A DNA stretch of 64,000 bases from Dermanyssus gallinae (GCA_003439945.1 QVRM01005598.1:115001-179000); one strand, 5' to 3'. Counted from the stretch's first letter, positions 25,280-37,349 are shown. Notes: generated from the letters alone by a model not told the origin. Program-made: numbers and translations.

Positions 25280-26531
25280 GTAGTCTAACTAAAAAGTAAC
25301 AAAGGTTAACCGCAAAAGCTTGTATACTTTGGCTATGTTAGTTACGCACTCAATATTTCCTCCTTGTTTCCTCCCGTGCTATTTTGCGCCCTCATGTCCG
25401 TACCATGTACTCCGATGTGTACTCGGTTCGAGTAGAGAGGTTATGACAAATGTGCTCGCTGCTTTGAACCAAGTGGGTTGTTGTTATTGCTGTGTAGAGA
25501 AAGGGGGTTGGTTACCCAGCTAGTTGTTCCAGGAGAACTCCAAGGAGTCGGTGGTCTCTCTCGCTCTCTGTCTCTGTGTATGTCCGCCTGTCTGGCGAAG
25601 CAAATGAGCTTGTCGCTCAGCAACAGAGCGACAGCAACTTGGCGGGAAAGGCGGCGTTTCGGCGGTCTTGTCGTTTGTTCTCCTGCCGGAGTGTCGTCGT
25701 CATGGTGGTTTCCATTGTCAAGTTCTTGTCGTTGTTGTTGTGTTGTTGTTGCTACTGCTGTTGTATTAGTGTCGTCGTCGTCATCATAGTTGTTGTTGTA
25801 TCTATTGTTGTTGTTGTTAGTGGTGGTGGCATTATCATCATCATCATCATCGTCGTCGCCGTCGTTCAATGCCATACAAGCAGCCGTCGACGGACCGAAT
25901 CAATGGGACCACTGCCACCACGACCAGCAACAACAGCAGGCAGCAGTATCGAGCCAACGCTTGACGTTGATCGGAGCAAGCGAGAGCGCCTAGCAAAGAG
26001 CAACTTTATTAATAAGCTGCACCGGCGCGGACTGACGAACAGAGGAGCGGTAGCAGCAGCAGCATTAGCGGTAAGACGTCGTCGTTGTCGTCGTCGTCGT
26101 GGTTCCCGTCACACGTTGCACTGGGGTGGCAGGGCCTGCTGGCGGAAAGAAAGAAACACATGGAAGGAAAGACGAACAAGAGTGAGAAAAAGAGAGTAGA
26201 ACTTTACCACTGGGGGCTAAGAAAGACGACGACGACTACCCCCGAAGCGTTCGAGAGGAACCGAGAGAGAGAGAGAGAGAGGGGGAGAAGGAGATGGACA
26301 TATAGTGAGGAAAATCAACACGCAGCGATAGTGGTGTGAAGGCAAAGGCAAACTCACATACGGCCACGAGGAAGTTTGTGGAGAAGAAATCTAGGGGACA
26401 GAGAGACACGTAGAGAGGTGCGCAGTCCTCACGCAAGTTCTTGAGCGAGAGCTGTCTTTCTTTCTATATATGTGTGTGCGTGTGTGAATGTATATGGGTA
26501 CGAGAGCGCTCAAGGAGCTCGAGAGAGACAG

Positions 26532-26645
26532 ACTGGTGTGGCGGCATTGCTAGTCGCCGCGTCGACGGCAATGCTTGCAGCGGCCGCCGCAGCAGCGGCA
26601 GCAGCAGCAGTCATACCATATGGCGCCCTATTCCCCTTCGCGCAG
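26532..26645 (+). CDS. candidate Ala-rich exon A
   Basis: After GAGAGACAG the frame reads TGVAALLVAASTAML, then an 11-residue Ala run written with GCA, GCG and GCC codons, then VIPYGALFPFAQ. Mixed Ala codons suggest selection on protein rather than a GCA satellite. It ends at CAG|GTTTCC, a weak donor. If the next 38 bases are removed it joins in frame to the segment at 26684. The reverse strand also reads a mixed-codon Ala run, so strand is uncertain. Confidence 0.22.
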
Positions 26646-26683
26646 GTTTCCTTGCCCTAAAGACTAATGCCCTTCTTCTCCAG

Positions 26684-26794
26684 TTTGTGCCTGGCTGTTC
26701 TCATCCCGATGCTGTTGCTGCTGCTGCTGCTGCCGGCACTGCTGCTGCCGTCGCCCATAGTACAGCGTTATGCGCGCGCGCGATCGCCCACTAG
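26684..26794 (+). CDS. candidate Ala-rich exon B
   Basis: It follows a strong acceptor-like signal (CCCTTCTTCTCCAG, ending 26683) and is in phase with exon A. It reads FVPGCSHPDAV, then Ala runs with GCT and GCC codons, and stops with TAG at 26792-26794. A poly-Ala repressor-type region is possible, but nothing identifies a family. Confidence 0.24.
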   Translation, partial: FVPGCSHPDAVAAAAAAGTAAAVAHSTALCARAIAH

Positions 26795-27180
26795 GCCTGC
26801 CGATCTGGATAAGGCATGCGGGAAGGCCCGTAGAGGGAATTGACGGTAGCCGCGAGGGGTAACTTCGTCGTTCGATCAGAGAACGAACCAGAGAGAGAGA
26901 GGGGGAGAGAAAGAAAGAGCGACAGGGAGAGAAAAGGACAGACGGCGGGCTGCCGAGCTTGATCTATCTATCTGTCTGGTGTATGGCTGGCGTCAGTCGT
27001 CAGCCATCTCAACAGCAACACCACTGCAGAACAGCCACCGACCTACACAGCTACTACTTACTGACTACTGCTACTACAACTACTACGACGACGACGACGA
27101 CAACAACAACGACTACAATTACCAAGCACTTCTACTACGACTGGCTGCTCGTACGCAAGCTGTCTTTCAGTAGGGCCGGG

Positions 27181-28652
27181 GGGAGGGGCTTTAGGGAGAG
27201 GGTTTAGGGAGGGATATGTGTGCAGAGGCAGGGCGAATTGAAACGGACAGAGGAACCGACCGACCGACGGATAGGCAGACAGACAGAGGTAAAAAGAGAT
27301 GAAGGGTGCAGAGGAGTGGGATGCCGCGGGGGTGACCTAGGGCAAGGTACGGAGGAGCGACCGGGCAGAAGGGAAGGGGGGGGGGGGGCGCGTTTAAGTT
27401 ATTGGTTCGTAGTCCTGCTGCGGTCAAGCTGTTGGCCGGCCGGCGACTGAGAACCGCTGAAAGCTGCTAGTTTTGTCGCCCGGCTTGACCTTACCGTCGA
27501 GTTTATTTAGACGTCGTCGTCTTCATCGTTTTTCGTGATCTTTGTTGTTGTTGTTACTGTGGTCTAATTGTAGTCGCTCACCGATAGCCGTATCGCTGCT
27601 TATTGAGACGACACCGACAATGCCACTACGGGCTTGATGATGACCACGCACAACGTCAACATTGTCAACAACATACCGCCAGTAGACAGTAGCGAGCCAG
27701 CCAAATGTGATGTCGTCCTCTCAAACTCATGGTCACGGCTTCTTACCTTTGTAAAGGGAGTCACTCACTAGTAGTCATTTTCTACTTGCCCTAATGCTCT
27801 TGACGGTCTCAACCCCTCGCGCCCTCTTCTTTTTTCTATGTCGTGGTCCGTTGTTCGGTTTGCTCAATGCCATCTCCCTCGCCCCACCCCACCCTGCATT
27901 CGGCCTCTACACGTTGACTTGGCAACAACAATAACAATACCAAGATCGGTAGCAAAAGCAGTCGTGTAGCAGTCGTATTGGCTACAACTGCTGCCGCTGC
28001 TACGGGTGGAGCACAATGGCCAAGACAGTTGTCTGTACACCAATAATACACCGACATAACGGTGGTGCGTGGTAATTTCCGCTTGCAAAGAAAAAGCGTC
28101 CCGATATTTACTGCTAAAGTGTGCCATCTCACGTTTGGTTATTGGGGTCGTCCAACAGGCATCCCCCCACATGCGCGCACATACACACACACACGCAAGC
28201 AGATATAGACACATGGGCACGGGTGTGTCTGTGTGTGTGTGTTTTGGAAGGAATCGTAAGCGAGGTGTGAAATAGTGGTACACTTCGTTACTTCAATACA
28301 AATCCACTGAGTTGGTTAGTTAGGATGTGGCCAACAGCCTTGATTTGATACTTCGGCCGGCAGGCCTTGGTGATGAGGCTGTTACCTCAAGAGAACGCTA
28401 TTCGAACGCTCAATTGCGGGTTCCGGGGACAGGCCATTTAACGCTCCTTGTGTGCTGGTGTGTATGTGCACGGGAAACAGCTATACTTGTTTCTCACATC
28501 TTTAGCTAAAGGGAGTACTGCTCTGTCCTTTTGAGTACTACTCTGTATACATCTGCCTAGTTGCGAACGAGGTAACGCTAACATCCTCTTTGCGGCACCC
28601 CCTATTCCGCTCTCTCTCTCTTACACTTCCTCCGTGGTCTTTCGGATACAGG
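27181..28652. other. gene-poor stretch
   Basis: No supported gene. A minus-strand donor-like AAAG|GTAAGA lies near 27745-27756, but all frames upstream of it are quickly closed, so it could at most end an untranslated exon. The stretch contains (CA)n at about 28181-28195 and (TG)n at about 28224-28240. Confidence 0.45.
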
Positions 28653-28970
28653 TCAAACGGGCGAGTTTTTTTTAGCTGATAGAATTATTGCGATTGAAAT
28701 CTTGACATATGGATGTTGTACATGTTTGACGTACAATGTGCACGTATCCGAGTGGGATCCCGCAAGTGTTACACGATGAATGTCCAAAGGGTAGAGCCAC
28801 ATTCTTTGCCCTGCCTCTCCAAACGAGATGCATTCAAGCGGGAGCGGTAACAAATATTTAGATCCTGCTAGCGTACCGATAACCATTTCACCACCGTCTG
28901 GGGTGCTGCATCCATAACGCTGCAGACTCAATGCGTACTTGCCGAGAGCGGCTCGTAGGGTGCGTTCCAA
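28653..28970 (-). CDS. candidate non-repetitive open frame, unknown
   Basis: A 105-codon frame with no low complexity, unusual for this window. It starts right after a TAG with TTG, so it has no initiator, and the first internal ATG is about 29 codons in. The product includes RAALGKYALSLQRYGCSTPD and GEAGQRMWLYPLDIH and stops with TGA. It could be an exon or the remnant of an old mobile element. I recognise no domain. Confidence 0.25.
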   Translation of the reverse strand: MERTLRAALGKYALSLQRYGCSTPDGGEMVIGTLAGSKYLLPLPLECISFGEAGQRMWLYPLDIHRVTLAGSHSDTCTLYVKHVQHPYVKISIAIILSAKKNSPV

Positions 28971-29964
28971 CTACTGCCATACAGACTCGGCATCTGGCTT
29001 TTTTCGCATAGGCTGTTTTATGTGCTTTCAATCGCTGCCCAGGCCACTAATGCCGTCGTTGTTGCTGTTCTCATCATTGTCGTCGTCGTTGACTCGTTGA
29101 GATGGAAACGTCAAACCACTGTCAACGAGCGCTACGAGGTACCACGATTGGCGGCGACTGGTGGCCGCATACCGCGGTGGCCCGATTCGAATGGTCTAGC
29201 TGTTTGTCTGTTTACTATCCATCTGCCTATTTATCTGTCAATCTGGTCGGTACCGCGTTTGATCGATGGATGCCCTCAACCTCGGCGGCCTGCTCTCATA
29301 CGGAACGGCTGTCATCGTCGTCTTGCGCTCCGGTTATTTCTAACTTTTCGAAAAAGAGTGGTGCCACATCGACTTCCCCTCACATCCTTACCGCCTTGTT
29401 CCGCGTGTTCTCCGACCAACAACATCTTCGTGTTCTTCTTTTTCATCTTTATCTCTAGTTGAGTAGAGCAGTTTGCTTCTCAATCGTCTGTCTCTTTCCG
29501 TTTCTCCGTCTTCCTCTCTCTATCTCTCTGTTTTTCGTTTCCTTTGTCATGTTCATAGTGTTCCCGGAGATCATCCTCCACTCACGAAGGTTGTAATTGT
29601 ATTTGGCTATTTGAGGTCCCCTGGCCGATTTTCTTATCTGGTGGGTTGTTGTTCCCGCACCAGCAGTGCTAGTGGCAGTGGCAAGCGGTGGGTGCTGTTG
29701 TTGTTGTTTCTACTATTCCCACTGATAGTGAACGTAGTGGTAGTAGTAGTAGTAGCGTTAGTAGTTGTGGTTCCTTCCGCCACAGTTAGCGACGGCCAAA
29801 AGAACAGCGCTGTGTCGCTGTTCGGACAGTCTGTCGGATGGTCGATGGGTCGGTTGGTCCCTCACTCCCATGGGAGTGGGCCAAGTTGAAGTTGTCCTTC
29901 CGTCATGGTGTGTAATCCTGACTCTGAAACCGAGACCGGCGACAGGTGAAGAAGGAAATAACGA

Positions 29965-30516
29965 CGACGACGACGGCGACGACAGCAGCAGCAGGCGCGC
30001 AAGTGCTTGTTGGCCTTCGTCTCTAACCACGACCGGCCAGGGGAGTCTTCTTCGGAAGCCACCAAGGAGGCGGGGACGAAAAGAAGACGACGCACGGGCG
30101 ATCTGTGGGTGTCCCGTCGTCCCCGGCGTCTAAATGGAACTTGTTTTAAACTATTCGGCCACTCGACATCGAAGAAAAACCAACGCCCCGGAGCGTACCC
30201 CCCCCCCCGAGCGCGCCAACCAGCCACTCCCCCGACGACAAGCAGTCGGAAAGACGAGCCAGTGTCCTGGGGGGCTGAGGTAGGGAGACGAGGGGCTGGA
30301 ACTGATCTACGAACAACCACGAAAGGAACACCAATAGCAGCAGTAATCGTGATGTTGCTGATGATCGATGACGACAACGATCGCGCTGTGCAGACGAGCC
30401 CTCAAGTCATGAGAACGATAATAGAGCAAGGAAGGATAGCAAGAGCATTAGGTGGATATAGCGTGGGTGATAAGGAGAGAAAGAGAGAGTGCGTCGGGAA
30501 TAAGTGGGAAAAATAG
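29965..30516 (+). CDS. candidate long open segment, unknown basic protein
   Basis: About 183 codons lie between stops on the plus strand, mostly non-repetitive and hydrophilic (for example NHDRPGESSSEATKEAG and TIIEQGRIARALGGYSVGD). It is among the longest such frames outside the large exon at 35 kb. No ATG occurs in the first two thirds, so if real it is an internal exon. A C run at about 30199-30208 crosses it and would be prone to length errors. A second plus frame (29765-30133) and a minus frame overlap it, so the frame choice is uncertain. No family is recognised. Confidence 0.28.
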   Translation, partial: RRRRRRQQQQARKCLLAFVSNHDRPGESSSEATKEAGTKRRRRTGDLWVSRRPRRLNGTCFKLFGHSTSKKNQRPGAYPPPRARQPATPPTTSSRKDEPVSWGAEVGRRGAGTDLRTTTKGTPIAAVIVMLLMIDDDNDRAVQTSPQVMRTIIEQGRIARALGGYSVGDKERKRECVGNKWEK

Positions 30517-30599
30517 AGACACAAAAACGACTCGCAGATGAGAGAGAGTATGAGGACAAGGATAGGGGAAAAGCAGTTTTAAACCAATTGTCGCATTTA

Positions 30600-31320
30600 A
30601 CCTGAGATAAACGCTGAGATATTGAGATATTCATTCACCTATGAAACGCGACGAATTTAGATGAATTCGCTACTCGCGAAGTCGCGCGTCGCATTAAAGT
30701 TGTTCCACATATCGCAGCTTTGTCGAAAGGCATTTTTGGTATCAAATGTAATAACTGTTGAATATGTTTTTATAAATAGTCCTACTATTTTTCCATAATT
30801 ATTTATTTAGCGCAACATTTTTCCCATTCGACCATGGCTTTCAATATCGTTTTGTCAGGTTCTACGCCATCTAATATGGCAAATATCAATGCGCTACATT
30901 CGTACGCGGTTCGACTACTGGTTGTTTGCAGCTGATTCACTCTACCCCTTAGCAGGCGGATTCCACGCACTGAAGGCCGATAGTTCTCTCAAGACAAACA
31001 TTTCTTTGTTAGCTTCTTATATAGCATACTCATTTATATTTCGTCTTCTCTGTTGCTAAGTCGCACCGGAATCGAGCCAGCAATCAATTTCGGAGGTCGA
31101 ACTCTCTTGCCACTCGATATATATATATATATATATTTGTGTGTGTGGATAAGTGTGTTCCTTCAGCGATTGCAGATGGTGTTGAATTAGAGCAGCAACT
31201 TATCCTTATAATTGGGACAAGACATATACTTACTACCAGACCAGGTCAGAGCAAATCAGAGCGTCACGGCTTTATTTTTGGGCAATTTGGGATGTCTATA
31301 TAGAGGCCAATAAAGAAGGA
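30600..31320. other. AT-rich island without microsatellite density
   Basis: Composition falls to AT-rich unique sequence without recognisable proteins. It contains the tRNA-like element at 31064-31117 and a (TA)n at 31116-31136. It may be an old transposon-derived segment, but I found no transposase-like peptide. Confidence 0.4.
31064..31117 (-). repeat. tRNA-like element (SINE remnant?)
   Basis: On the minus strand TCGAGTGGCAAGAGAG (A-box-like, ending about 31116) is followed by a B-box-like GGCTCGATTCCGG (31067-31079). The spacing is about 30 bases, tight for a tRNA. A (TA)n tract abuts the 5' end of the element. Confidence 0.4.
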
Positions 31321-31356
31321 GCCAAACCACGAGAAGTAGACTCAGAGAGATTTAGA

Positions 31357-31377
31357 AAGAGAGAGAGAGAGAGAGAG
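31357..31377. repeat. (GA)n microsatellite
   Basis: A pure GA tract inside a purine-rich segment. Confidence 0.85.
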
Positions 31378-31399
31378 GAAGCAAAGGCAAGCGCGCATG

Positions 31400-34300
31400 G
31401 GACAAGAGAAGTTGAGTGGCAAAAGCAAATCAAGATAACGTTTGGGTGGGACCGTTGATGTTGTCGTCGTTATCGTTGTTGTTGCGGTTGCTGTTATTGT
31501 TGCTGTTGTTGCCGCCGTTGCCTCGACTACGGTCAGCTGATTATGGAGTTACTGCGAGACGTCATTTGCAAGTTTTTTTAGCCTGAGAGCCCGACAGCTT
31601 AGGCAGCGCAAGGGTGACGGCCGACGGAAGGATGGGGTGATTAGTGACATTCGATTTGCATGTCGCCGACATCCGCCATTTTGTCGGCAAAGTGAACAGG
31701 CCGTCTAATCAACCAACAGTGTATCCGCTTTTCGTGGCGCGCGCGACTGAGCGCGTAGAGACGGCTGTATTTGCACCCCTCCGCACAAACAGGGCGTGTG
31801 CAAATACCGTCGTTTCTGTTACGAGCTGGCTGGTAGCAATGGCACAAACAACAATGGCATCACAGCACAACATGAGCAACAGTGACAACAACAACCACAA
31901 CCACAGAACCCACAACGATGTAAGCAAGTATCATGCACTAATACTATTGTGGTAATAGGCATGCTAATAATGGTAACAATGCCATATTGGCATACTAGTC
32001 AAAACAACAGGGCGCCGACAATAATAGGATGCCGATAATGCGTTTAGCAACAATACGAGGAAAGTAGAGACGTTGTTCCGTTAGCAGCAGTGAAGATAGC
32101 AGCAGCAGCAACACAACGGCAACAACAACAACAACAACACAAACAATGATGACGTCTATACAAGTCGCGTTTACGGCGACGATGAAACTAGCATAAACAA
32201 CAATAACCACTCGACAAGAGCAAACGCGATTCGGCGACGACAACAAGCTGATTTCCGTCTCTAAACCCCTCATTCGGGGTGGTGTATCGCTTACGAAGCG
32301 CCATACTCGAAACTTGCAGAACGATGGATAGACATTGTCTGGTCACACATATATATATATAAAGTATGGGCCTAGTGCAAATGAACACTCCGTTGGGAAC
32401 ACATACGCTGGGAATGGGCAGCAGAAACTATTAAACATTGAATGATACGCCCCCTTGTTGTCATTTTTAGCGTTGAGTCCGGCCACCGTTTTTTGTATTG
32501 TTGTTACTACTGCTAGAGTTTGTGCTGCCGTCTTTGCTGCCGTTATCAAGAAGCTACGCCGTTCATAACATAGTGCCAATTCGTGGAGTTCCCAACGGCA
32601 ATTGAATCTACACATGTATGTGTCGATGTATGTTTTGTGTATCAGTGTTTGCCGCTCGAATAATGACTGCAGTAATTGTGATGTTACCAGTTACAGTAAT
32701 ACCGGGAGACTGAGCGAGAGAGCGGGCACGAGAGAGAGAAGGCGTGCGCACACGGGTAGTTAGATAACTAGATGTTAGTTTAAAGAGGGAGTGCAGGCCG
32801 TGGCGGAGGCGGTCGGAAGCGAACAACAAGGAGAACACGGAGACACCAAGAAGGAAGAGCCTATCTGTATGAGGCGAAACCGAGAGAAGGAGACAAGCGT
32901 AGGGGGAAGGGAATAGGGCATCCAAATAACATGGTTGTTATCTCTCGTCGAAGAGATGGCGTAGAGATAGATTCATCCATGTTTGCGATGGGAATCTGGC
33001 CGAGTTACCGAGAGTAAATGATGTTGTTCGCTACCACCGTTGCCGTTTGTTGCTGGATTGTGTTTACCGTTCGGCGGTTCGGCAGTTCGACAGTTGAGAC
33101 TGGGATTCGCAGGGCAGAGGAGCGCGGTCGAGGCAGAGAAGACGAGTGTGTGAGTGAGATGCCGATGCCGCTGATGTTCCGACTACTGAAACTGCTGCTG
33201 CTGCTGCTGATGCTTGACGTTGATGAGCATGTCGACCTCGATGACAAATCGAACCCGAGTCTCGGGCGACGTTCCGAATTCTCGAACGACTGTGGGACTG
33301 TCGGAGAGGCGGTGGTAACTTGGTGCCGCCTTACCAGGCACGGCAGCTGAGACTTCAACTCGAGTCGGTATTCGGTTGGTGGTAACGCGGCGAAAATTGT
33401 TAGTCTCCAGCTCGTAGGGGCGGACAAGCCATTGGATGGACGCGCAGAAAAGGGCGCTCGAAGAGGATTCAGTCATTTCGTTTCATCATCAGACACCGCA
33501 CCGACGACTTACGCCTGCGCCTGCAGAGGTCATCTATAGATGGACGCCATGTTAGGGGGGAGCAGGGCAAAAAAAAAGAAACAGGGGCGCCCAACAATGC
33601 CCCACCGTTCACTCGCTCGCTCGCCAGCCTTCCCCTTCGCCGGGCATACTCTCTCAATCGCATACTTTCTCGCTTTCGCTGTCGCTTTTCTATCCGATAT
33701 TATTGTGCTGCAAAAAGCCCGTAGATAAGCGGGGCAACAGCAGCAGCAGCAGCAGCGGTACGAACGGTAGCAAAATCCGCCAGCAGGAAGACGAGGTCCG
33801 ACTCCAACTGAAACTCGGAACAACAGCAACAACAACAACAACCACCACCACTGCTACTACCACTACAACTACTACTACTACTACTACTACTCAAGTGAAA
33901 CTCTAAAACACCCGCTCAAACACCCGAACGTGGTGGTGGTGGTGGTGTGCTGCCGGGCGGCGGCTCGAATGGCACTCGAATTCGACGCTGAGCCACGAGG
34001 AGGCTGTTGACTATCAGAAGCTCATTTGGGACGGACGGACGGACGCATGGGCCGCAACGGGGCAGAAGTCGGCCGTGCAGTAGTGCGCGGTTGAAGCACG
34101 CGTCGATTTCAAATAAAGCGCGCAGCCAGCTCGCTTCCAGGCAGTCTCGTCTGTTTGGTCGTCGTCCGTCGTCATCCGTCCGTTCGTCGGCCGGCCGCTG
34201 GCCCGACCCTAGCTGGGTCCGGCACGCCATGGAGTGACTGACTGACTGGGTGGCTGGCTGGCTGGCGCCATATTGAGACGGAGCCCATTTGTCACTCGAG

Positions 34301-34780
34301 GAGTAGTTCCTCGTTCCCTTTACTTACCGCTCTTTTGCTGCTCTTAGATACCCCCCCCCCCCACCCTCTGGGTTGTTGGCTCCCACAGTCTTACGCCTGC
34401 CTTAGGAGCTGCACCAGTTTGCTGCTACTGCTGCTGCTGCTGCTGTGGCTGCTCCGGGCTTAGTCGTGATTGGTGGCGCCGACCAGATGTCGAGATTTAT
34501 TCGTTTCGTCGCATATGAATATGCGGTATGCATACTCACTTACTAGTGTATTGCGTATACTGCTGCTGTTGCTGTTGCTACTGCTAGACCTACTACTACT
34601 ACTACTGCTAACACTACTTCTGCTACTCATACTCCTTGTACTCAGTACTCACGACGCAGAACCCACCGACCGTGCCACACTGCGAGCCACGGTTTGTGAC
34701 GGATGCTAGAAACGTAGAAATAAAGCGAGCCAGACTGTGATGGGTGTCTGCGTGCACCCACCCACCCCACCCCCCTCCGG
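31400..34780. other. gene-poor stretch
   Basis: No supported gene. Simple sequence includes TTG/CTG-rich DNA at 31460-31520, CAA/CAG-rich DNA at 32095-32150, CTG repeats near 33195-33210, and a CAG run (about 33739-33757) followed by CAA/CTA triplets to 33892. A C run lies near 34351-34362 and CTG runs near 34420-34445 and 34555-34620. Confidence 0.5.
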
Positions 34781-34784
34781 TCTT

Positions 34785-34844
34785 CTGCACTGCACCCCTC
34801 GTCCTCAGGACTGCACTGCACCCCTCGTCCCCAGGACTGCACTG
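34785..34844. repeat. 26-base minisatellite, about 2.3 copies
   Basis: Two 26-base units, 34785-34810 and 34811-34836, differ at one base (CTCAGGA against CCCAGGA). A third partial copy ends at 34844. Confidence 0.9.
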
Positions 34845-35193
34845 AACTATCGAAATGGTGGTCAGAGAATATGAAAGAGTTTGAGAGAGAGAAAAAGAGA
34901 GAGAGAAAGAGAGTGATAAGTGTACTCGGGTCAGCTAAACTTCAGAAAACCAAATGTGACATCTGTTGCTGCTGCTGCGCCAGCAGCGATCTGCAGCGAT
35001 TGCTGTTGTTGTTGTTGTTGTTGTTGTCGTTGCAATTGCCGTTGGAAGCTACGCACTACACGCGTCTTCACGTAACGACAAGACTCGAGAGATCGATGTT
35101 TAACTGTGATGTTCTACTTTGTCTTCTGTCTGTTGTTCTGTCTGTCTGTCTGTCTGCTGTATGTTTGTGTGCGTGTCTTGGCACGCGTTGCAG

Positions 35194-37345
35194 GTACGTA
35201 CCTAAGCGATGTCCACCTAGGTTTCAATTCGCTGCCACTGGGTAAGCATTTGTCTTCTGCCTTTCACTCGGCGGGGTCCCGGGCGGCGCGGGCGGTGCCC
35301 CGGACGCATCATCCGTCGAGGGCCCAACAGCCCACTCGCCACAGGGTCCCCGCCTCTTACCACCACTTACACGCTATTTCTGACTCGTCAATGATGATGA
35401 TGATGTCGGCCACCACCACCACCACCACTTCCACTAGCACCCTTCAACCACCACCATCATCACAATCACGACTCGCACTACAGCAATCACAACCGCCACA
35501 TCTGCTGAGCAACGGCAGTAACAACAACAACAGCTGCAATAGTAACAACAACAGCAATAGTAACAACAACAACAACAGCTGCAATAGTAACAACAATAAC
35601 ACCATCCTCATGAGCAACAACAACAACATTAACTTCAACAACGACGAAAAAAACAGTTTGAACGACACCGGCCATGACACGACAAGCAGCCATTTTTTGT
35701 CGTCCACCGCCAATAGTAACAGCAACACAGTGACCTCTAGAGCACACCAACAGCATCTTCACTACTACAACTATCATCACAATTACCACAACAACAACAA
35801 CAACAACAATAACAATGACAACAACCAGCACAGCAATAATATGAATACGAATATTAATGACAGTAACCACACTAACCACAACAATCACAATCCTAGTAAT
35901 AGTAGTAGTAGTAGTAGTAGTAGCAGCAGCAGTAATAATATTTCTACTGCTACCACTACTCGTCATGATCACGATGAATCGATGCGTTATCCGCTAGCGT
36001 TGAGTCCGCTCTCCTCGTCCGCACTATTCTCGCTAGCGACCGCAAACACCGCTGCTGTCACAATGTCACAGTGTCACACGATGCCAAGCACCACAACGAC
36101 GTTGGCGACAACAACAACAGCAACAGCACCACCAACAACAACAACAACACCATCACCCATGTCGGGCACGAGCACTCGGACAAGCACGACACGCAGCGGC
36201 ACCTTCACCACTCCCACTATCACCACAACAGGTACGATATGCAACAGCAACAGCAATGGCACGAAGATGATGACGATGACGACAGATTCCCCATGCAGGA
36301 CGACAGACCACACGACGAGAAGGGCAACCTCCGGCCTCGGTCCTGGTACGGCTCAGGCGGGCGGACCCACAACAACCGCAGAACACCTACAACAGCAACA
36401 ACAACAACATCAACAACAACAACAGCTACAACATCAAATACAACACCTACAAGAACAACAACATCAACAATACCTACAACAACACCTTCAAGAACAACAA
36501 CAGCAACAATTCCTACAACAACAACAACAACAGCATACCACAACAGTCCCGTTGGCGTCGACTGGCGTTCACGGCGTTCCTTACTCGACACCATGCTCGT
36601 TCTATTCGGCGTATGGGGGGCCCTATTCAGCAGTGAGCAGCGCCGCTGCTGCTGCTGCCGCTGCTGCCGCAGCCGCCTACCATTCGTACCACTCGCGGGC
36701 GGCGTTCGGGGCCGCCCTCACCGCCCCCGGACCCCACCAATATTACGTGCCGACGTATCCGGGCGGAGGGGTGCAGACGCATGACGGCACAGATGTGGCG
36801 ACGACCGATACGTTGGCGGCCATGCAGACGACCCTACAGACGCCCGCATTGACGCCCACGGGCGGCACCCCGCCCGCACGGCCCAATCACCCCCGCGAGA
36901 TGGCGCTCACGGCTCAGCCGGCCGCCCGGGACGCTATGACGCCGCCTCCGTCGCCTCCTGGGCTCCCGTCGCCGCCCCCGTCGCTCCCGCTGACGACTGC
37001 CCGCGCCCCGTCGTCCGCGACAATCGATGGTCGTCATGCCGCCACCAGCAGCAGGGGCGGCGGCAGCAGCAGCAGCAACAACAGTAGCAGCAACAACGAC
37101 AGCAACAACAACAACAACGACAGCAACAGCAGCAACGACAACCACAACTGCACTCGATTTGCGAGCACGTCGTCCATTGCAAGCACCATTCCAAGCACCA
37201 TGGCTACCACTATTACTTCTGCCGTCTCTTCTGCTTCGTCTCCGCACCGCTACAACAACAACAACAACAGCTGCAACAACCACAACGTTGCCGACTTCGA
37301 GGAGCACCTCCGACGCTCCGCAAGCGCAGCGACTGCAAACAATTT
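35194..37345 (+). CDS. large exon of a low-complexity, transcription-regulator-like protein
   Basis: The strongest coding region here. A pyrimidine-rich tract ending TTGCAG (35188-35193) suggests an acceptor, and AATTT|GTAAGA at 37346 suggests a donor overlapping an in-frame TAA (37347-37349). If it is not spliced, the protein ends there. The frame encodes Asn tracts (about 35516-35640 and 35790-35890), a Ser run (about 35899-35930), a Gln-rich segment (about 36390-36534) and a 12-residue Ala run with GCC/GCT/GCA codons (36642-36677). Next come AFGAALTAPGPHQYYVPTYP, a Pro-rich stretch (about 36930-37000) and further Ser/Asn tracts. The final part reads ADFEEHLRRSASAATANN. High GC3 and mixed codons after 36540 show real coding. 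Asn/Gln/Ala tracts are typical of developmental transcription regulators and RNA-binding proteins, but I see no DNA-binding domain. An upstream Met in the same frame (35109) would add a hydrophobic leader that I read as intron. An alternative start is the Met run at 35391. Confidence 0.7.
36071..36370 (+). CDS. alternate-frame portion of the large exon
   Basis: Within the large exon, the frame shifted by one base relative to the flanks looks more protein-like here. It reads VSHDAKHHND, then His-rich HLHHSHYHHNRYDM, a Gln run with alternating CAA/CAG, a six-Asp run written with both GAT and GAC, and RFPMQDDRPHDEKGNLRPRS. The default frame over the same bases is a featureless Thr-rich stretch. 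Mixed synonymous codons fall in the third position only in this alternate frame. It implies two compensating single-base shifts, sequencing errors or unannotated splicing. Confidence 0.45.
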
Positions 37346-37349
37346 GTAA

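Noticed and set aside
27181..27450. Gene in the GGGA-rich segment near 27.2-27.4 kb
   Set aside because: Frames follow purine-rich composition and a G run. Opposite-strand frames are equally long.
28360..28445. A sixth tRNA-like element on plus
   Set aside because: GCGGGTTCCGGGG is only a partial B-box match, and no A box lies at a usable distance.
35109..35193. Hydrophobic leader (MFYFVFCLLFCLSVCLLYV) as a signal peptide for the large protein
   Set aside because: The bases are a TCTG-type pyrimidine tract ending TTGCAG, which reads better as an intron end. The Cys/Leu/Val pattern is forced by the repeat.
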